52,338 nucleotides of DNA, taken from NCBI GenBank assembly GCA_015478645.1, contig JADMIL010000018.1:1-52338 (forward strand). The letters are read 5' to 3'. Position 1 is the stretch's first letter. Every line of letters begins with the position of its first letter. The stretch comes from Candidatus Binataceae bacterium. Its GTDB lineage: Bacteria; Desulfobacterota; Binatia; Binatales; Binataceae. Below are positions 45,681 through 52,338 of this stretch, piece after piece. A model generated the notes under the pieces. The model saw only the letters and a program-made list of their open reading frames with translations. It did not search any database and was not told where the DNA came from. The translations under genes were made by a program, and so were the position numbers.

Positions 45681-46082
45681 GCGTCCCGGATCACGATAGG
45701 CAAACTGGCGCGACAGGCGGATTTAAGACCGTCCGCGATTCGATATTACGAAGCGCGCGGACTGTTGAGACCTTCGATGCGGCTTCCAAACGGCTACCGG
45801 CTCTACGACGAGGATGCGGCTGCGACATTGCGGTTTCTGCGCCGCGCGCAAAGCTTCGGGATCACGCTGCGCGAGATCAAGCAGCTAATCGATCTGACGC
45901 GGCATGGGCGCAAGCCGTGCGAACACGCCCGCAAGCTGGTTACGCAGCATCTTGCCGGCGTGGAAGCGCAGATTCGCGAGTTGGAGGTTTTGCGAAAAGA
46001 GCTTCGCTCAGTATTGCGCCGGGCCGATAATTGCCAAGCATCCGAAGGGCAACTCTGCCCGATTATCGAGCAGACAACTTAG
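45666..46082 (+). CDS. MerR-family metal-responsive regulator
   Basis: 138 residues from the ATG at 45666, which lies inside the operator; an ATG at 45642 is an alternative and neither has a ribosome site. The N-terminal winged helix reads ITIGKLARQADLRPSAIRYYE and RLPNGYRLYDED; a dimerisation helix spans about 83-117. Candidate metal ligands are Cys85 (RKPCEH, the MerR Cys82 position), Cys123 and Cys131 (C-x7-C). A Cys rather than Ser at the first position is typical of divalent-metal sensors (Zn, Pb, Cd, Hg), while the C-x7-C spacing is like CueR. Its only evident target is the divergent 56-residue gene. The IS1595 element inserted on the far side of that gene. Confidence 0.9.
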   Translation: MIKGQASRITIGKLARQADLRPSAIRYYEARGLLRPSMRLPNGYRLYDEDAAATLRFLRRAQSFGITLREIKQLIDLTRHGRKPCEHARKLVTQHLAGVEAQIRELEVLRKELRSVLRRADNCQASEGQLCPIIEQTT

Positions 46083-46151
46083 GACATCCTCGCCCTGAAC
46101 TTGGGACCCTGGCGGGCAGATCATGACAGTACCCGCGCGCGCTCCGCGCCC

Positions 46152-46180
46152 TTGTGCGCACCGCGCACTGCATGTACAAA
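46152..46180 (+). promoter_or_regulatory. Likely promoter of tRNA-Asp
   Basis: TTGTGC (46152-46157), 17-bp spacer, TACAAA (46175-46180), 14 nt before the mature tRNA 5' end. Fits sigma-70 spacing. Confidence 0.5.
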
Positions 46181-46194
46181 TGAATGTTTCAGGC

Positions 46195-46272
46195 GGGGTC
46201 GTAGTTCAGCCCGGTTAGAACGCCGGCCTGTCACGTCGGAAGTCGTGGGTTCAAATCCCATCGGCCCCGCCA
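46195..46272 (+). tRNA. tRNA-Asp (anticodon GTC)
   Basis: Acceptor GGGGTCG (46195-46201) pairs with CGGCCCC (46262-46268), including one T-G pair; discriminator G and encoded CCA at 46270-46272. The D arm begins TAGTTCAG, the anticodon loop CTGTCAC gives GTC, and the T loop is TTCAAAT. It sits 76 bp before the rplM coding region. Confidence 0.97.
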
Positions 46273-46348
46273 AATTATAAGCGCGCGCCATGCGCCGCGC
46301 CGCAACTCGCGGACGCCGGCCGCACGCGACGGGTAACGGTAACGAAAC

Positions 46349-46795
46349 TTGAAGCTGACTGAACAGACCAAAAGCGTTTCGCATGAAAACGCGCTGCGCG
46401 CCCGCCGCTGGATCGTCATCGACGCCGACGGCCGCGCCTTGGGCCGCATCGCCTCCCGCGCCGCCCTGGTGCTGCGCGGGAAAAATCGCTCCGACTTCAC
46501 GCCCCATCAGGACACCGGTGACTTCGTCGTCATCATCAATGCGGCCAAGGTCAAGCTGACCGGCGCCAAGCTGACCGACAAGGTCTACCATCGGCACACC
46601 GGCTTTCCCGGCGGCATCCGCTCGATCACCGCCGGCAAGCTCTTGCAGACCCGGCCCGAACGGCTAATCGAGATGGCCGTCCATGGGATGCTGCCGAAGA
46701 ACCGCCTCGGCCGCCGCCTGTTCACCAAGTTGAAGGTCTATCGCGGTACCGATCATCCGCACACCGCGCAAAAGCCGGTGCCGGTCGCGGTCTGA
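46349..46795 (+). CDS. rplM: Ribosomal protein L13
   Basis: 148 residues from TTG 46349; no in-frame ATG exists before the conserved core. The core matches L13: RRWIVIDADGRALGRIASRAALVLRGK, DFVVIINAAKVKLTGAKL, KVYHRHTGFPGGIRS, and AVHGMLPKNRLGRRLFTKLKVYRG then HPHTAQKP. It binds 23S rRNA early in 50S assembly. The N-terminal ~18 residues are not conserved, so the exact start is uncertain. It is followed by rpsI in the standard order. Confidence 0.95.
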   Translation: MKLTEQTKSVSHENALRARRWIVIDADGRALGRIASRAALVLRGKNRSDFTPHQDTGDFVVIINAAKVKLTGAKLTDKVYHRHTGFPGGIRSITAGKLLQTRPERLIEMAVHGMLPKNRLGRRLFTKLKVYRGTDHPHTAQKPVPVAV

Positions 46796-46845
46796 CGGGC
46801 GCACGTGTCGCGCCAGCCGGTGCGATGCGGGAGAATGAAGTCGAC

Positions 46846-46896
46846 GCGCGCAAGTTTGCAGGCGGCGCGGGAGATATGAAGCCAAACTTGGCGCGC
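46846..46896 (+). promoter_or_regulatory. Inverted repeat between rplM and rpsI (possible RNA regulatory hairpin)
   Basis: GCGCGCAAGTTTG (46846-46858) pairs with CAAACTTGGCGCGC (46883-46896): 13 base pairs with a single bulged G, 24-nt loop. The rplM-rpsI spacer (141 bp) is longer than the few bases usual in bacteria. The hairpin could be a processing site, attenuator or autoregulatory site for S9/L13. There is no T tract, so it is not a simple terminator. Confidence 0.5.
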
Positions 46897-46936
46897 TCGC
46901 CACATCGGGCCGCCGCAGGGTAATATCGGAACCAAG

Positions 46937-47335
46937 ATGGCAGAACGGAAAAACATGATTCGCACGACCGGCCGGCGCAAGACTGCGGTCGCCAGTGTGC
47001 GGTTGACGGCCGGCAGCGGCACCATCACAGTCAACGACCGCTCGCTCGAGCAATACTTCCCGCGCGACACCTCGCGCATGCGCATCCTCGAGCCTTTCGA
47101 GTTGACCGAGACCATCGGCCAGTACGATGCGATCGTTACCGTGCGCGGCGGCGGATCGTCGGCCCAGGCCGACGCCGTGCGCCACGGCATCTCGCGCGCG
47201 CTGCTCACCGTGTCCGAGGCGCTGCGTCCGGCGTTGCGCAAAAACGGCATGCTGACGCGCGACCCGCGCGAGGTCGAACGCAAAAAGTACGGGCGCCACA
47301 AGGCGCGCAAGCGGCCGCAGTACTCCAAGCGCTAG
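46937..47335 (+). CDS. rpsI: Ribosomal protein S9
   Basis: 132 residues. Canonical S9: [77 protein letters not shown]. The C-terminal SKR tail that reaches the P-site tRNA is intact. It ends the ribosomal unit and is followed by a strong hairpin terminator. Confidence 0.97.
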   Translation: MAERKNMIRTTGRRKTAVASVRLTAGSGTITVNDRSLEQYFPRDTSRMRILEPFELTETIGQYDAIVTVRGGGSSAQADAVRHGISRALLTVSEALRPALRKNGMLTRDPREVERKKYGRHKARKRPQYSKR

Positions 47336-47362
47336 AGCGCTTGCGCAAGATCGATTTCGCGG

Positions 47363-47397
47363 GCGCCCTCCGTGCGAAGCGGAGGGCGCTTTGCTTT
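47363..47397 (+). terminator. Rho-independent terminator after rpsI
   Basis: Perfect 10-bp stem GCGCCCTCCG / CGGAGGGCGC (47363-47372, 47380-47389), loop TGCGAAG, then TTTGCTTT. Confidence 0.85.
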
Positions 47398-47528
47398 GGG
47401 CTTGGGGAGCGAAGCCGCGCCAACTCCTGCTCTGCTCGGCGCGCAGCTCCGCAAACTGGCGAGCATTCCGCATTCGTGATATTTCGATTACTCCGACCTT
47501 AAATTCGGGAGGCGCGTGAGAATCCCTG

Positions 47529-48584
47529 ATGCCATCGCACAATCGGGTTAAAGTAGCGGTGTTGGGCGCGTCCGGCTACGCGGGTATCGAAGCCGTGCGC
47601 ATTCTGGCCGGCCACCCGTTCGTCGAACTCGGCGTACTCACCTCCGAGCACTACGCCGGCCGCGAGGTCGCCGAGGTCTACCGCCATCTGGCCGGCGTCG
47701 ATTTGCCGCCGTTCGAGGAATTGCGCCCCGACCTGATCCTGGGCCGCGCCGAGATTGTCATCTCATGCCTGCCCGAACGCGTCGGCGCGCCGCTGATCGC
47801 GGAATTCATCCAGGCCGGCATCAAGGCCATCGACGTCTCCGCCGACTTCCGCCTCAAGGATCCCGCCGCCTATCGCCAGACCTACGGCGCCGACCATCCG
47901 GCGCCCGCGCTGCTCAAGGAGGCGGTTTACGGCCTCAGCGAATTCCATCACCGCGAACTGCGCGAGGCGCGCCTCGTGGCCAACCCCGGATGCTACCCGA
48001 CCGGCTCGCTGCTCGGCATCCTGCCGCTCATCCGGCGCGATCTGATCGACCCGTCGTCGATCATCATCGACGCCAAGTCGGGCACCACCGGCGCGCGCCG
48101 CCAGGCCGCGGTCGAACAACTCTTCGCCGAGGTCAACGAGAACTTCCGCGCCTACAAGGTCGGCAACCATCGCCACATGCCCGAGATGGAACAGGAGATC
48201 AGCAGTGCGCTCGGCCGCGAAATCGGCGTGATGTTCGTGCCGCATCTGCTGCCGATCACGCGCGGCATCCTGAGCTCGATCTTCATGCGCCCGCGCGCCG
48301 GCACCACCGAGCAGGACGTGCGCGCCGCCTTCGAGGCGAGCTTCGCCAAGTCGCGCTTCGTGCGCATCCTGAAGCCCGGCGAACTGCCCGAGCTGAAGAA
48401 CGTCCGCGCGACCAATTTCTGCGAGCTGGCCTTCGTCCTCGATCGCCGCTCGCAGACGCTGTGCGTGCTCACCGCGATCGACAATCTCGGCAAGGGCGCC
48501 GCCGGCCAGGCGATCCAGAATCTCAACCTGATGCTCGGTTTCGACGAAGCGGCCGGCCTGCTGGCCGCCGCGCCGGTGCCCTGA
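47529..48584 (+). CDS. argC: N-acetyl-gamma-glutamyl-phosphate reductase
   Basis: 351 residues. NADPH-binding N-terminus VAVLGASGYAGIEAVRIL, catalytic Cys155 in VANPGCYPTGSLLGILPL, SGTTGARRQAA, the YKVGNHRHMPEMEQEI block and FVPHLLPITRGILSSI. It reduces N-acetylglutamyl-phosphate to the semialdehyde in arginine synthesis. Length and motifs are typical of the type 1 enzyme. It stands alone after rpsI with its own 190-bp upstream region and ends at a bidirectional terminator. No ARG box was recognised by eye. Confidence 0.97.
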   Translation: MPSHNRVKVAVLGASGYAGIEAVRILAGHPFVELGVLTSEHYAGREVAEVYRHLAGVDLPPFEELRPDLILGRAEIVISCLPERVGAPLIAEFIQAGIKAIDVSADFRLKDPAAYRQTYGADHPAPALLKEAVYGLSEFHHRELREARLVANPGCYPTGSLLGILPLIRRDLIDPSSIIIDAKSGTTGARRQAAVEQLFAEVNENFRAYKVGNHRHMPEMEQEISSALGREIGVMFVPHLLPITRGILSSIFMRPRAGTTEQDVRAAFEASFAKSRFVRILKPGELPELKNVRATNFCELAFVLDRRSQTLCVLTAIDNLGKGAAGQAIQNLNLMLGFDEAAGLLAAAPVP

Positions 48585-48607
48585 GCGCACGCACTCCGAG
48601 GTCACTG

Positions 48608-48646
48608 AAAAAATGCCGCGGCGCGCGACGCCCGCGGCGTTTTTTT
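48608..48646. terminator. Bidirectional terminator between argC and the pirin gene
   Basis: Stem GCCGCGG / CCGCGGC (48615-48621, 48632-48638) with A6 on the left (48608-48613) and T7 on the right (48640-48646), so it can act in both directions for the convergent genes. Confidence 0.88.
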
Positions 48647-48695
48647 GTTTCCCTTCACGCCGCGCCGGCGCACATGTGTACACCGGCGCGCACGC

Positions 48696-49394
48696 TTACA
48701 CCAGGTCGAACAGCAGGACCTCGGACTCGGCCGACGCGGCGAACTCGAGCGCCGCTTCACCCGTAACGCGCGCACCGTCGCCGGCCGCCATCGCCACGCC
48801 GTTGACCGTGAGCGCGCCGCGCACCACCTGGACATAGGCGCGCCGCCCCGCCGCGAGCGCCATCTTCACCGCCCCCTGCGGCTCGATCACGCTGGCATAG
48901 ACCCGCGTGTCCTGATGAATCGTCACCGAGCCCTCGGCCCCGTCGGGCGACGCCACCAGCCGCATCCGCCCGCGCTTGTCGGCATCGGCGAAGCGCACCT
49001 GCTCGTAGCCCGGCGCGTAGCCGCGCTTGTCCGGCTCGATCCAGATTTGCAGCAGATGCAACGGCGCCGCGCGCGACGGATTGTACTCGCTATGCGTCAC
49101 GCCGGTGCCCGCGCTCATGCGCTGCACGTCACCCGGCGTAATCGTCGATCCGTTGCCCATGCTATCGCGATGCGCCACGGCACCGTCGACCACATAGGTG
49201 ATGATCTCCATGTCGCGATGCGGATGCGTCGGAAAGCCGGCGCCGGCCGCGATCCAGTCCTCGTTGATCACGCGCAGGCTCGCAAACCCCATCTGCTGCG
49301 CGTCGTAGTAGTCGGCAAAGGAAAACGAATGGCGGCTGGTGAGCCAGTCGATTTTGCTCAGTCCGCGATCGTCGGCCTTGCGAAGCGTAATCAT
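48696..49394 (-). CDS. Pirin-family protein (YhhW-like)
   Basis: 232 residues, AGGAGAAAATC directly before the ATG. Bicupin fold. The N-terminal metal site has His57 and His59 (THPHRDMEIITYV), His101 and Glu103 (GVTHSEYN), and LLQIWIEPDKRG is the pirin signature. YhhW-type proteins show quercetin dioxygenase activity in vitro; the physiological role is often oxidative or aromatic stress. It is the second gene of an operon with a MarR regulator 42 bp upstream, which probably controls it. Confidence 0.95.
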   Translation of the reverse strand: MITLRKADDRGLSKIDWLTSRHSFSFADYYDAQQMGFASLRVINEDWIAAGAGFPTHPHRDMEIITYVVDGAVAHRDSMGNGSTITPGDVQRMSAGTGVTHSEYNPSRAAPLHLLQIWIEPDKRGYAPGYEQVRFADADKRGRMRLVASPDGAEGSVTIHQDTRVYASVIEPQGAVKMALAAGRRAYVQVVRGALTVNGVAMAAGDGARVTGEAALEFAASAESEVLLFDLV

Positions 49395-49416
49395 GATTTT
49401 CTCCTTGGCTTGCAGT

Positions 49417-49461
49417 TTAGCGGCGCGCCACGCGCGTCATCTTAGCGGCGCGCCACGCGCG
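49417..49461. repeat. Short tandem duplication at the 3' end of the marR gene
   Basis: A 20-bp unit TTAGCGGCGCGCCACGCGCG occurs at 49417-49436 and 49442-49461 (period 25 bp). The right copy covers the last codons of the MarR gene; the left copy lies in the spacer to the pirin gene. Confidence 0.8.
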
Positions 49462-49964
49462 CGATCGCCCGCGCGCGCGGCCGCCTCGGCCTCCGCCAGT
49501 TCGGCCGCGCCGCGCCCGAGCTTGCGGCACAGGCGCCCGAGCTGCTCCTGCTCTTCCGCCGTCAATCCGCCCAACGCCGCGCCGATCGCACTGGCGTGGC
49601 CCGGAAATTCCCGCTCGATCAGCCGCCGTCCCGGCGCCGTCAGCTCGACCATCACCACCCGGCGATCTTCCGCGCCGCGCCGGCGGCGCACCAGTTTGCG
49701 CCGCTCGAGATTGTCCACCACCGTGGTTACGTTGCCGCCGCTGCGCAGCAGCTTGCGCCCGAGATCGCATTGCGCCATCGCCCCCAGATGCATCAGCGCC
49801 TCGAGCACGCCGAGCTGGCCGTGCGTGAGCCCGCGCCGGGCCAGCCGCGCCGCCAGCCGCGCGTCGATGGTCTCGGTCGCGCGGGTGAGCTTGATATAGG
49901 CGTCGAGCGCGCGGACTTCGCGCGCCGCGCCGCTGTAATGCGTCGCCAATTGTTTAGGTTCCAA
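49437..49964 (-). CDS. MarR-family transcriptional regulator
   Basis: 175 residues from TTG 49964; the next in-frame ATG is far inside the fold. Winged helix: LTHGQLGVLEALMHLGAMAQCDLGRKLLRSGGNVTTVVDNLERRKLVRRRRGAEDRRVVMVELTAPGRRLIE, with the DRR wing motif typical of MarR. The C-terminal tail is Ala/Arg-rich. Cys66 (AQCDLG) is in the DNA-binding domain. It is the first gene of the pirin operon, and AT-rich repeated half-sites overlap its start codon, so autorepression is likely. Ligand unknown; a phenolic or oxidative signal would fit pirin. Confidence 0.9.
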   Translation of the reverse strand: MEPKQLATHYSGAAREVRALDAYIKLTRATETIDARLAARLARRGLTHGQLGVLEALMHLGAMAQCDLGRKLLRSGGNVTTVVDNLERRKLVRRRRGAEDRRVVMVELTAPGRRLIEREFPGHASAIGAALGGLTAEEQEQLGRLCRKLGRGAAELAEAEAAARAGDRARGAPLR

Positions 49965-49979
49965 TTATTTAAGTTCAAA
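49953..49979 (-). promoter_or_regulatory. Probable MarR operator overlapping the start codon
   Basis: Two 12-bp half-sites on the minus strand, TTTGAACTTAAA (49979-49968) and TTGGAACCTAAA (49964-49953), match at 10 of 12 positions with 15-bp spacing. The AT-rich block is isolated in GC-rich DNA, and the TTG start codon is the first three bases of the second half-site. Confidence 0.5.
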
Positions 49980-50158
49980 GTAATCAGCCGAACCGCGCTC
50001 GTCAACCCCCGTCCGCCGCCGGCCCGCGCGATTTGCGATTGCGCCGGCTTGTGCGCAATAGTCGGATGCGGCCGGACAGCGCGGGGGCGCCCGCCGGCCG
50101 CCTGCGGCACAGGCCGGTCCACCGGCCCCGCGCCGCCAATCACTGACGGAGGGGACCA

Positions 50159-51385
50159 ATGCCAATTGAAGAATTGCTCATCGATGCCGACGGCCATATT
50201 CTCGAGCCGCCCGGCCTGTGGGAGAAGTATCTCGAGCCCAAATACCGCGATCGCGCCATCCGCATCAAGGTCGGCGGCGACGGCCGCGAATATCTCGAGA
50301 TCGACAATCACCCGGCCAAACTGACCAGCTCGACCCTGCTCGCCTCACTCGGCGGGATGAAGAAGCTCCAGGAGCTGGGCGCCACGGTCGAGGACGTCAA
50401 CGCCCAGCGCCGCGAACTGCTGAAATCGCGCGCCGGCGAAAAGCGCGGGGTCTTCGCCAGCCTCGAAGGCGTCGAAACCGTCGATAACTACGTCAGCGGC
50501 GCGGCCTTCGGCGCGATGGACATGAAAGAGCGGCTCCAGCTCCTCGATACCGAGGGCATGGCCAAATCGGTGCTCTATCCGACGATCGGCCTGCTCTGGG
50601 AGGCCGAAGTCTTCGACGCCGACCTGTCGGCCGCCTATTGCCGCGCCTACAACCGCTGGATCGCGGACTTTTGCCGCGACTCGGGCCGCCGCCTGGTGCC
50701 GATCGCGCACATCTCGCTGGGCGATCCCGCGGCCGCCGCGCGCGAACTCGAACGCGCCGCCAAGGACGGCTGCAAGGGCGCCTTCGTCTGCCCGTTCACT
50801 ATCACGCGCAAGCCCCACGGCCATCCCGATCACGACGTGGTCTTCGCCGCGGCCCAGGATCTCGGCATCCCGCTCGCCATCCATCCGACGCTCGAGCCGC
50901 CGCAATTCAGCGCGCTCCAGCGCTTCGAGGGGATGGAGTGGGCCGACTGGTATTTCGATCTGTTCGCGGCGGTCGGCGTGCCGCAGGCCTTCGGCACGAT
51001 GTTCCAGTACGGCGTCTTCGATCGCTTTCCGCGCCTGCGCACGGTGGTGCTCGAATCCGGCGCCGGATGGATCGGCTATTGGCTCGATCGCGGCGACGCG
51101 ATTTACCGCCGCACCGCGCTCGGCGGCACCGTCCAGCTAAAGGAACGGCCGTCCTATTATTTCAAGCGCCAATGCTTCATCTCGGGCGACCCCGACGAGC
51201 GCTCGATCGCCGGCTTGACCAAAATCATCGGCGAAGACCGCTTCTTCTGGGCCTCCGACTATCCGCATCCCGACCATCCGGGCGACTACCTCGAGGAGTT
51301 GCGCGGGATGGTCGAAGGGATGTCGTCGAGCGCGCGCCGCGGCGTGCTGGGCGAGAACGTCGCCCGCGCCTACAACCTCATCTGA
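50159..51385 (+). CDS. Amidohydrolase-2 family metal-dependent hydrolase
   Basis: 408 residues, GGAGGGG before the ATG. TIM-barrel amidohydrolase of the ACMSD/decarboxylase group (PF04909): N-terminal DADGHILEP supplying Asp11-x-His13, IAHISLGDP, AIHPTLEPPQ with the strand-5 His, LESGAGWIGYWLDR and FWASDYPHPDHPGD with the catalytic Asp. Relatives act as non-oxidative decarboxylases or C-C/C-N hydrolases of aromatic-ring-cleavage products; many are present in Binatota-like genomes. The substrate is unknown. Divergent from marR-pirin; ends at a strong hairpin. Confidence 0.93.
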   Translation: MPIEELLIDADGHILEPPGLWEKYLEPKYRDRAIRIKVGGDGREYLEIDNHPAKLTSSTLLASLGGMKKLQELGATVEDVNAQRRELLKSRAGEKRGVFASLEGVETVDNYVSGAAFGAMDMKERLQLLDTEGMAKSVLYPTIGLLWEAEVFDADLSAAYCRAYNRWIADFCRDSGRRLVPIAHISLGDPAAAARELERAAKDGCKGAFVCPFTITRKPHGHPDHDVVFAAAQDLGIPLAIHPTLEPPQFSALQRFEGMEWADWYFDLFAAVGVPQAFGTMFQYGVFDRFPRLRTVVLESGAGWIGYWLDRGDAIYRRTALGGTVQLKERPSYYFKRQCFISGDPDERSIAGLTKIIGEDRFFWASDYPHPDHPGDYLEELRGMVEGMSSSARRGVLGENVARAYNLI

Positions 51386-51435
51386 ACCGTCGGCGCGTAT
51401 GAGATGGCGCGCGCTTCGGCCGATTGCGCCAAGCC

Positions 51436-51473
51436 AAAAAAGGGACGGGAGTTCGCTCCCGTCCCTTTGCCTT
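51436..51473. terminator. Bidirectional terminator with TTCG tetraloop
   Basis: Perfect 13-bp stem AAAGGGACGGGAG / CTCCCGTCCCTTT (51439-51451, 51456-51468), loop TTCG, A run on the left and T-rich right side, between convergent genes. Confidence 0.9.
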
Positions 51474-51541
51474 CTTGCCATTCGATCGTCGCGTACCGCC
51501 CTATCTGGCGGCGACCATCAAGGCCAATCCTGTGGGAACGG

Positions 51542-52174
51542 CTATTTGGAAAGGTCGCCGACCAGATGCATCGTCAACGCGTTGGTACCATGAATAACCT
51601 GACCGCTCACCTCGCCCCATCCCGATTCGTCGCGCGGACTCGGCGCCGGATCGTTCGAGATTCCCCATCCGCCCGAAATCAGATCCTTGTCCTGCGTGCC
51701 GGTCTGATTCTTGGAAGAGATCCCGACCACATGCTTGCACGCCGTGCCGACCAGGTTGAGCGTCTGGGTCGTAGCGCTACCTCCGCCCGAGGAGGTCAGC
51801 GTCAGCACACCGAAATACAAGGAGCATCGCGGATTCGGGCCGCCGCCGACCGCCGGCTCGCTCGCCGGATTGGTACCGTTGTCGATCGTAATAAAGAAAT
51901 CCGAGACCGTCCCGGGACCACCTTTGCCACCGCCGGTCGCCTTCGGCGACGTAACTTGAATGCACTTGCAATTGTCGTTTCCGCTCGGACATTGATCGAC
52001 CCACGTGTCGAAGTTGCACTGCCCGTTGATGGGGTCCACGTCGACCGTATCCGGAACCCCAGTTCCGCTCAGCACCGCGCTGACCGACTTGGTCGCCACC
52101 GTGCTCGTCGCCGCCCCCGCAGTCAGCGCGCACGCCAGCATCGCCGCACAAAACAAAATTGAAGCCTTGATCAT
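51542..52174 (-). CDS. Secreted protein of unknown function
   Basis: 210 residues, GGAGGGCGGGA just before the ATG. Signal peptide KASILFCAAMLACALTAGAA with an AxA-type cleavage. The mature protein is Gly/Ser/Thr-rich with six cysteines, including CNFDTWVDQC and DNCKC, then SDFFITIDNGTNP, CSLYFGVLTLTSSGGG, TLNLVGTACKHVVGISS, and a C-terminal SGWGEVSGQVIHGTNALTMHLVG. Probably a beta-rich periplasmic or extracellular protein with disulfides. No family is recognised. A perfect TATAAT lies on the minus strand at 52243-52238, 63 nt upstream, without a good -35. Confidence 0.7.
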   Translation of the reverse strand: MIKASILFCAAMLACALTAGAATSTVATKSVSAVLSGTGVPDTVDVDPINGQCNFDTWVDQCPSGNDNCKCIQVTSPKATGGGKGGPGTVSDFFITIDNGTNPASEPAVGGGPNPRCSLYFGVLTLTSSGGGSATTQTLNLVGTACKHVVGISSKNQTGTQDKDLISGGWGISNDPAPSPRDESGWGEVSGQVIHGTNALTMHLVGDLSK

Positions 52175-52338
52175 TCCCGCCCTCCATTGGTCAATCGATC
52201 GATTGATTCGATCGTCGTTAGCGATAATTAAGCAGTTATTATAACCTTAAGATCAACTTTTCTCGCATGCTCTATGCGCAATGCCCTAGCAGCAACCGTG
52301 TTCAGGAACCGCGCCCAAGAGGGGAGAAAGGTTAGAGG

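Overview
This is a GC-rich (about two-thirds G+C by eye) segment of a Gram-negative bacterial chromosome, shown by lipoproteins, an OmpA/Pal domain, Mce/Mla-type lipid transport, an RND pump and a YcbB-type L,D-transpeptidase. A soluble P450 with its own ferredoxin, a CaiB/BaiF CoA-transferase, an amidohydrolase-2 enzyme, a CmcJ/NvfI-like oxygenase, an NTF2-like protein and hybrid kinases together resemble Candidatus Binatota (Desulfobacterota B) or a similar soil/marine lineage. That placement is inference.

Layout. 1-4.4 kb: end of a sigma-54 activator, a hybrid histidine kinase and a methyltransferase. 4.5-11 kb: a patchy accessory zone beginning at tRNA-Lys. It holds a duplicated Bor-like lipoprotein pair (one copy fused to OmpA), a TPR membrane protein, a membrane gene broken at two T6 runs, a lipoprotein, and a scar of three collapsed exopolysaccharide genes. 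11-14.2 kb: a second hybrid kinase overlapping a RedB-like redox protein. 14.4-16 kb: ferredoxin and P450. 16-25 kb: L,D-transpeptidase, a single-chain restriction-modification enzyme bracketed by a 27-bp direct repeat, a ZIP metal transporter and glycogen phosphorylase. 25.3-30 kb: CmcJ-like enzyme, DUF3313 lipoprotein and an Mce/Mla lipid transporter without its ATPase. 30-43.5 kb: NAD+ synthetase, a small zinc-ribbon protein, ilvD, CoA-transferase, VanZ-like, PQQ-propeller and NTF2-like proteins, and an RND efflux pair. 43.8-45.35 kb: an IS1595-type element with perfect 8-bp target duplications, a DUF3800 passenger gene and a truncated transposase. 45.4-46.1 kb: a MerR regulator divergent from an overlooked 56-residue Cys protein. 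46.2-48.6 kb: tRNA-Asp, rplM, rpsI and argC. 48.7-52.2 kb: marR-pirin operon, amidohydrolase and a secreted protein.

Three copies of a ~110-bp palindromic element flanked by TA (MITE-like) are scattered through the window. The two later copies lie between convergent genes.

The most interesting signals are: the metal-sensor-type MerR promoter (19-bp spacer) driving the small CPxCxxCP protein; the repeat-flanked restriction-modification cassette; the IS1595 passenger arrangement; the Bor/OmpA duplication; and a strong inverted repeat between rplM and rpsI.
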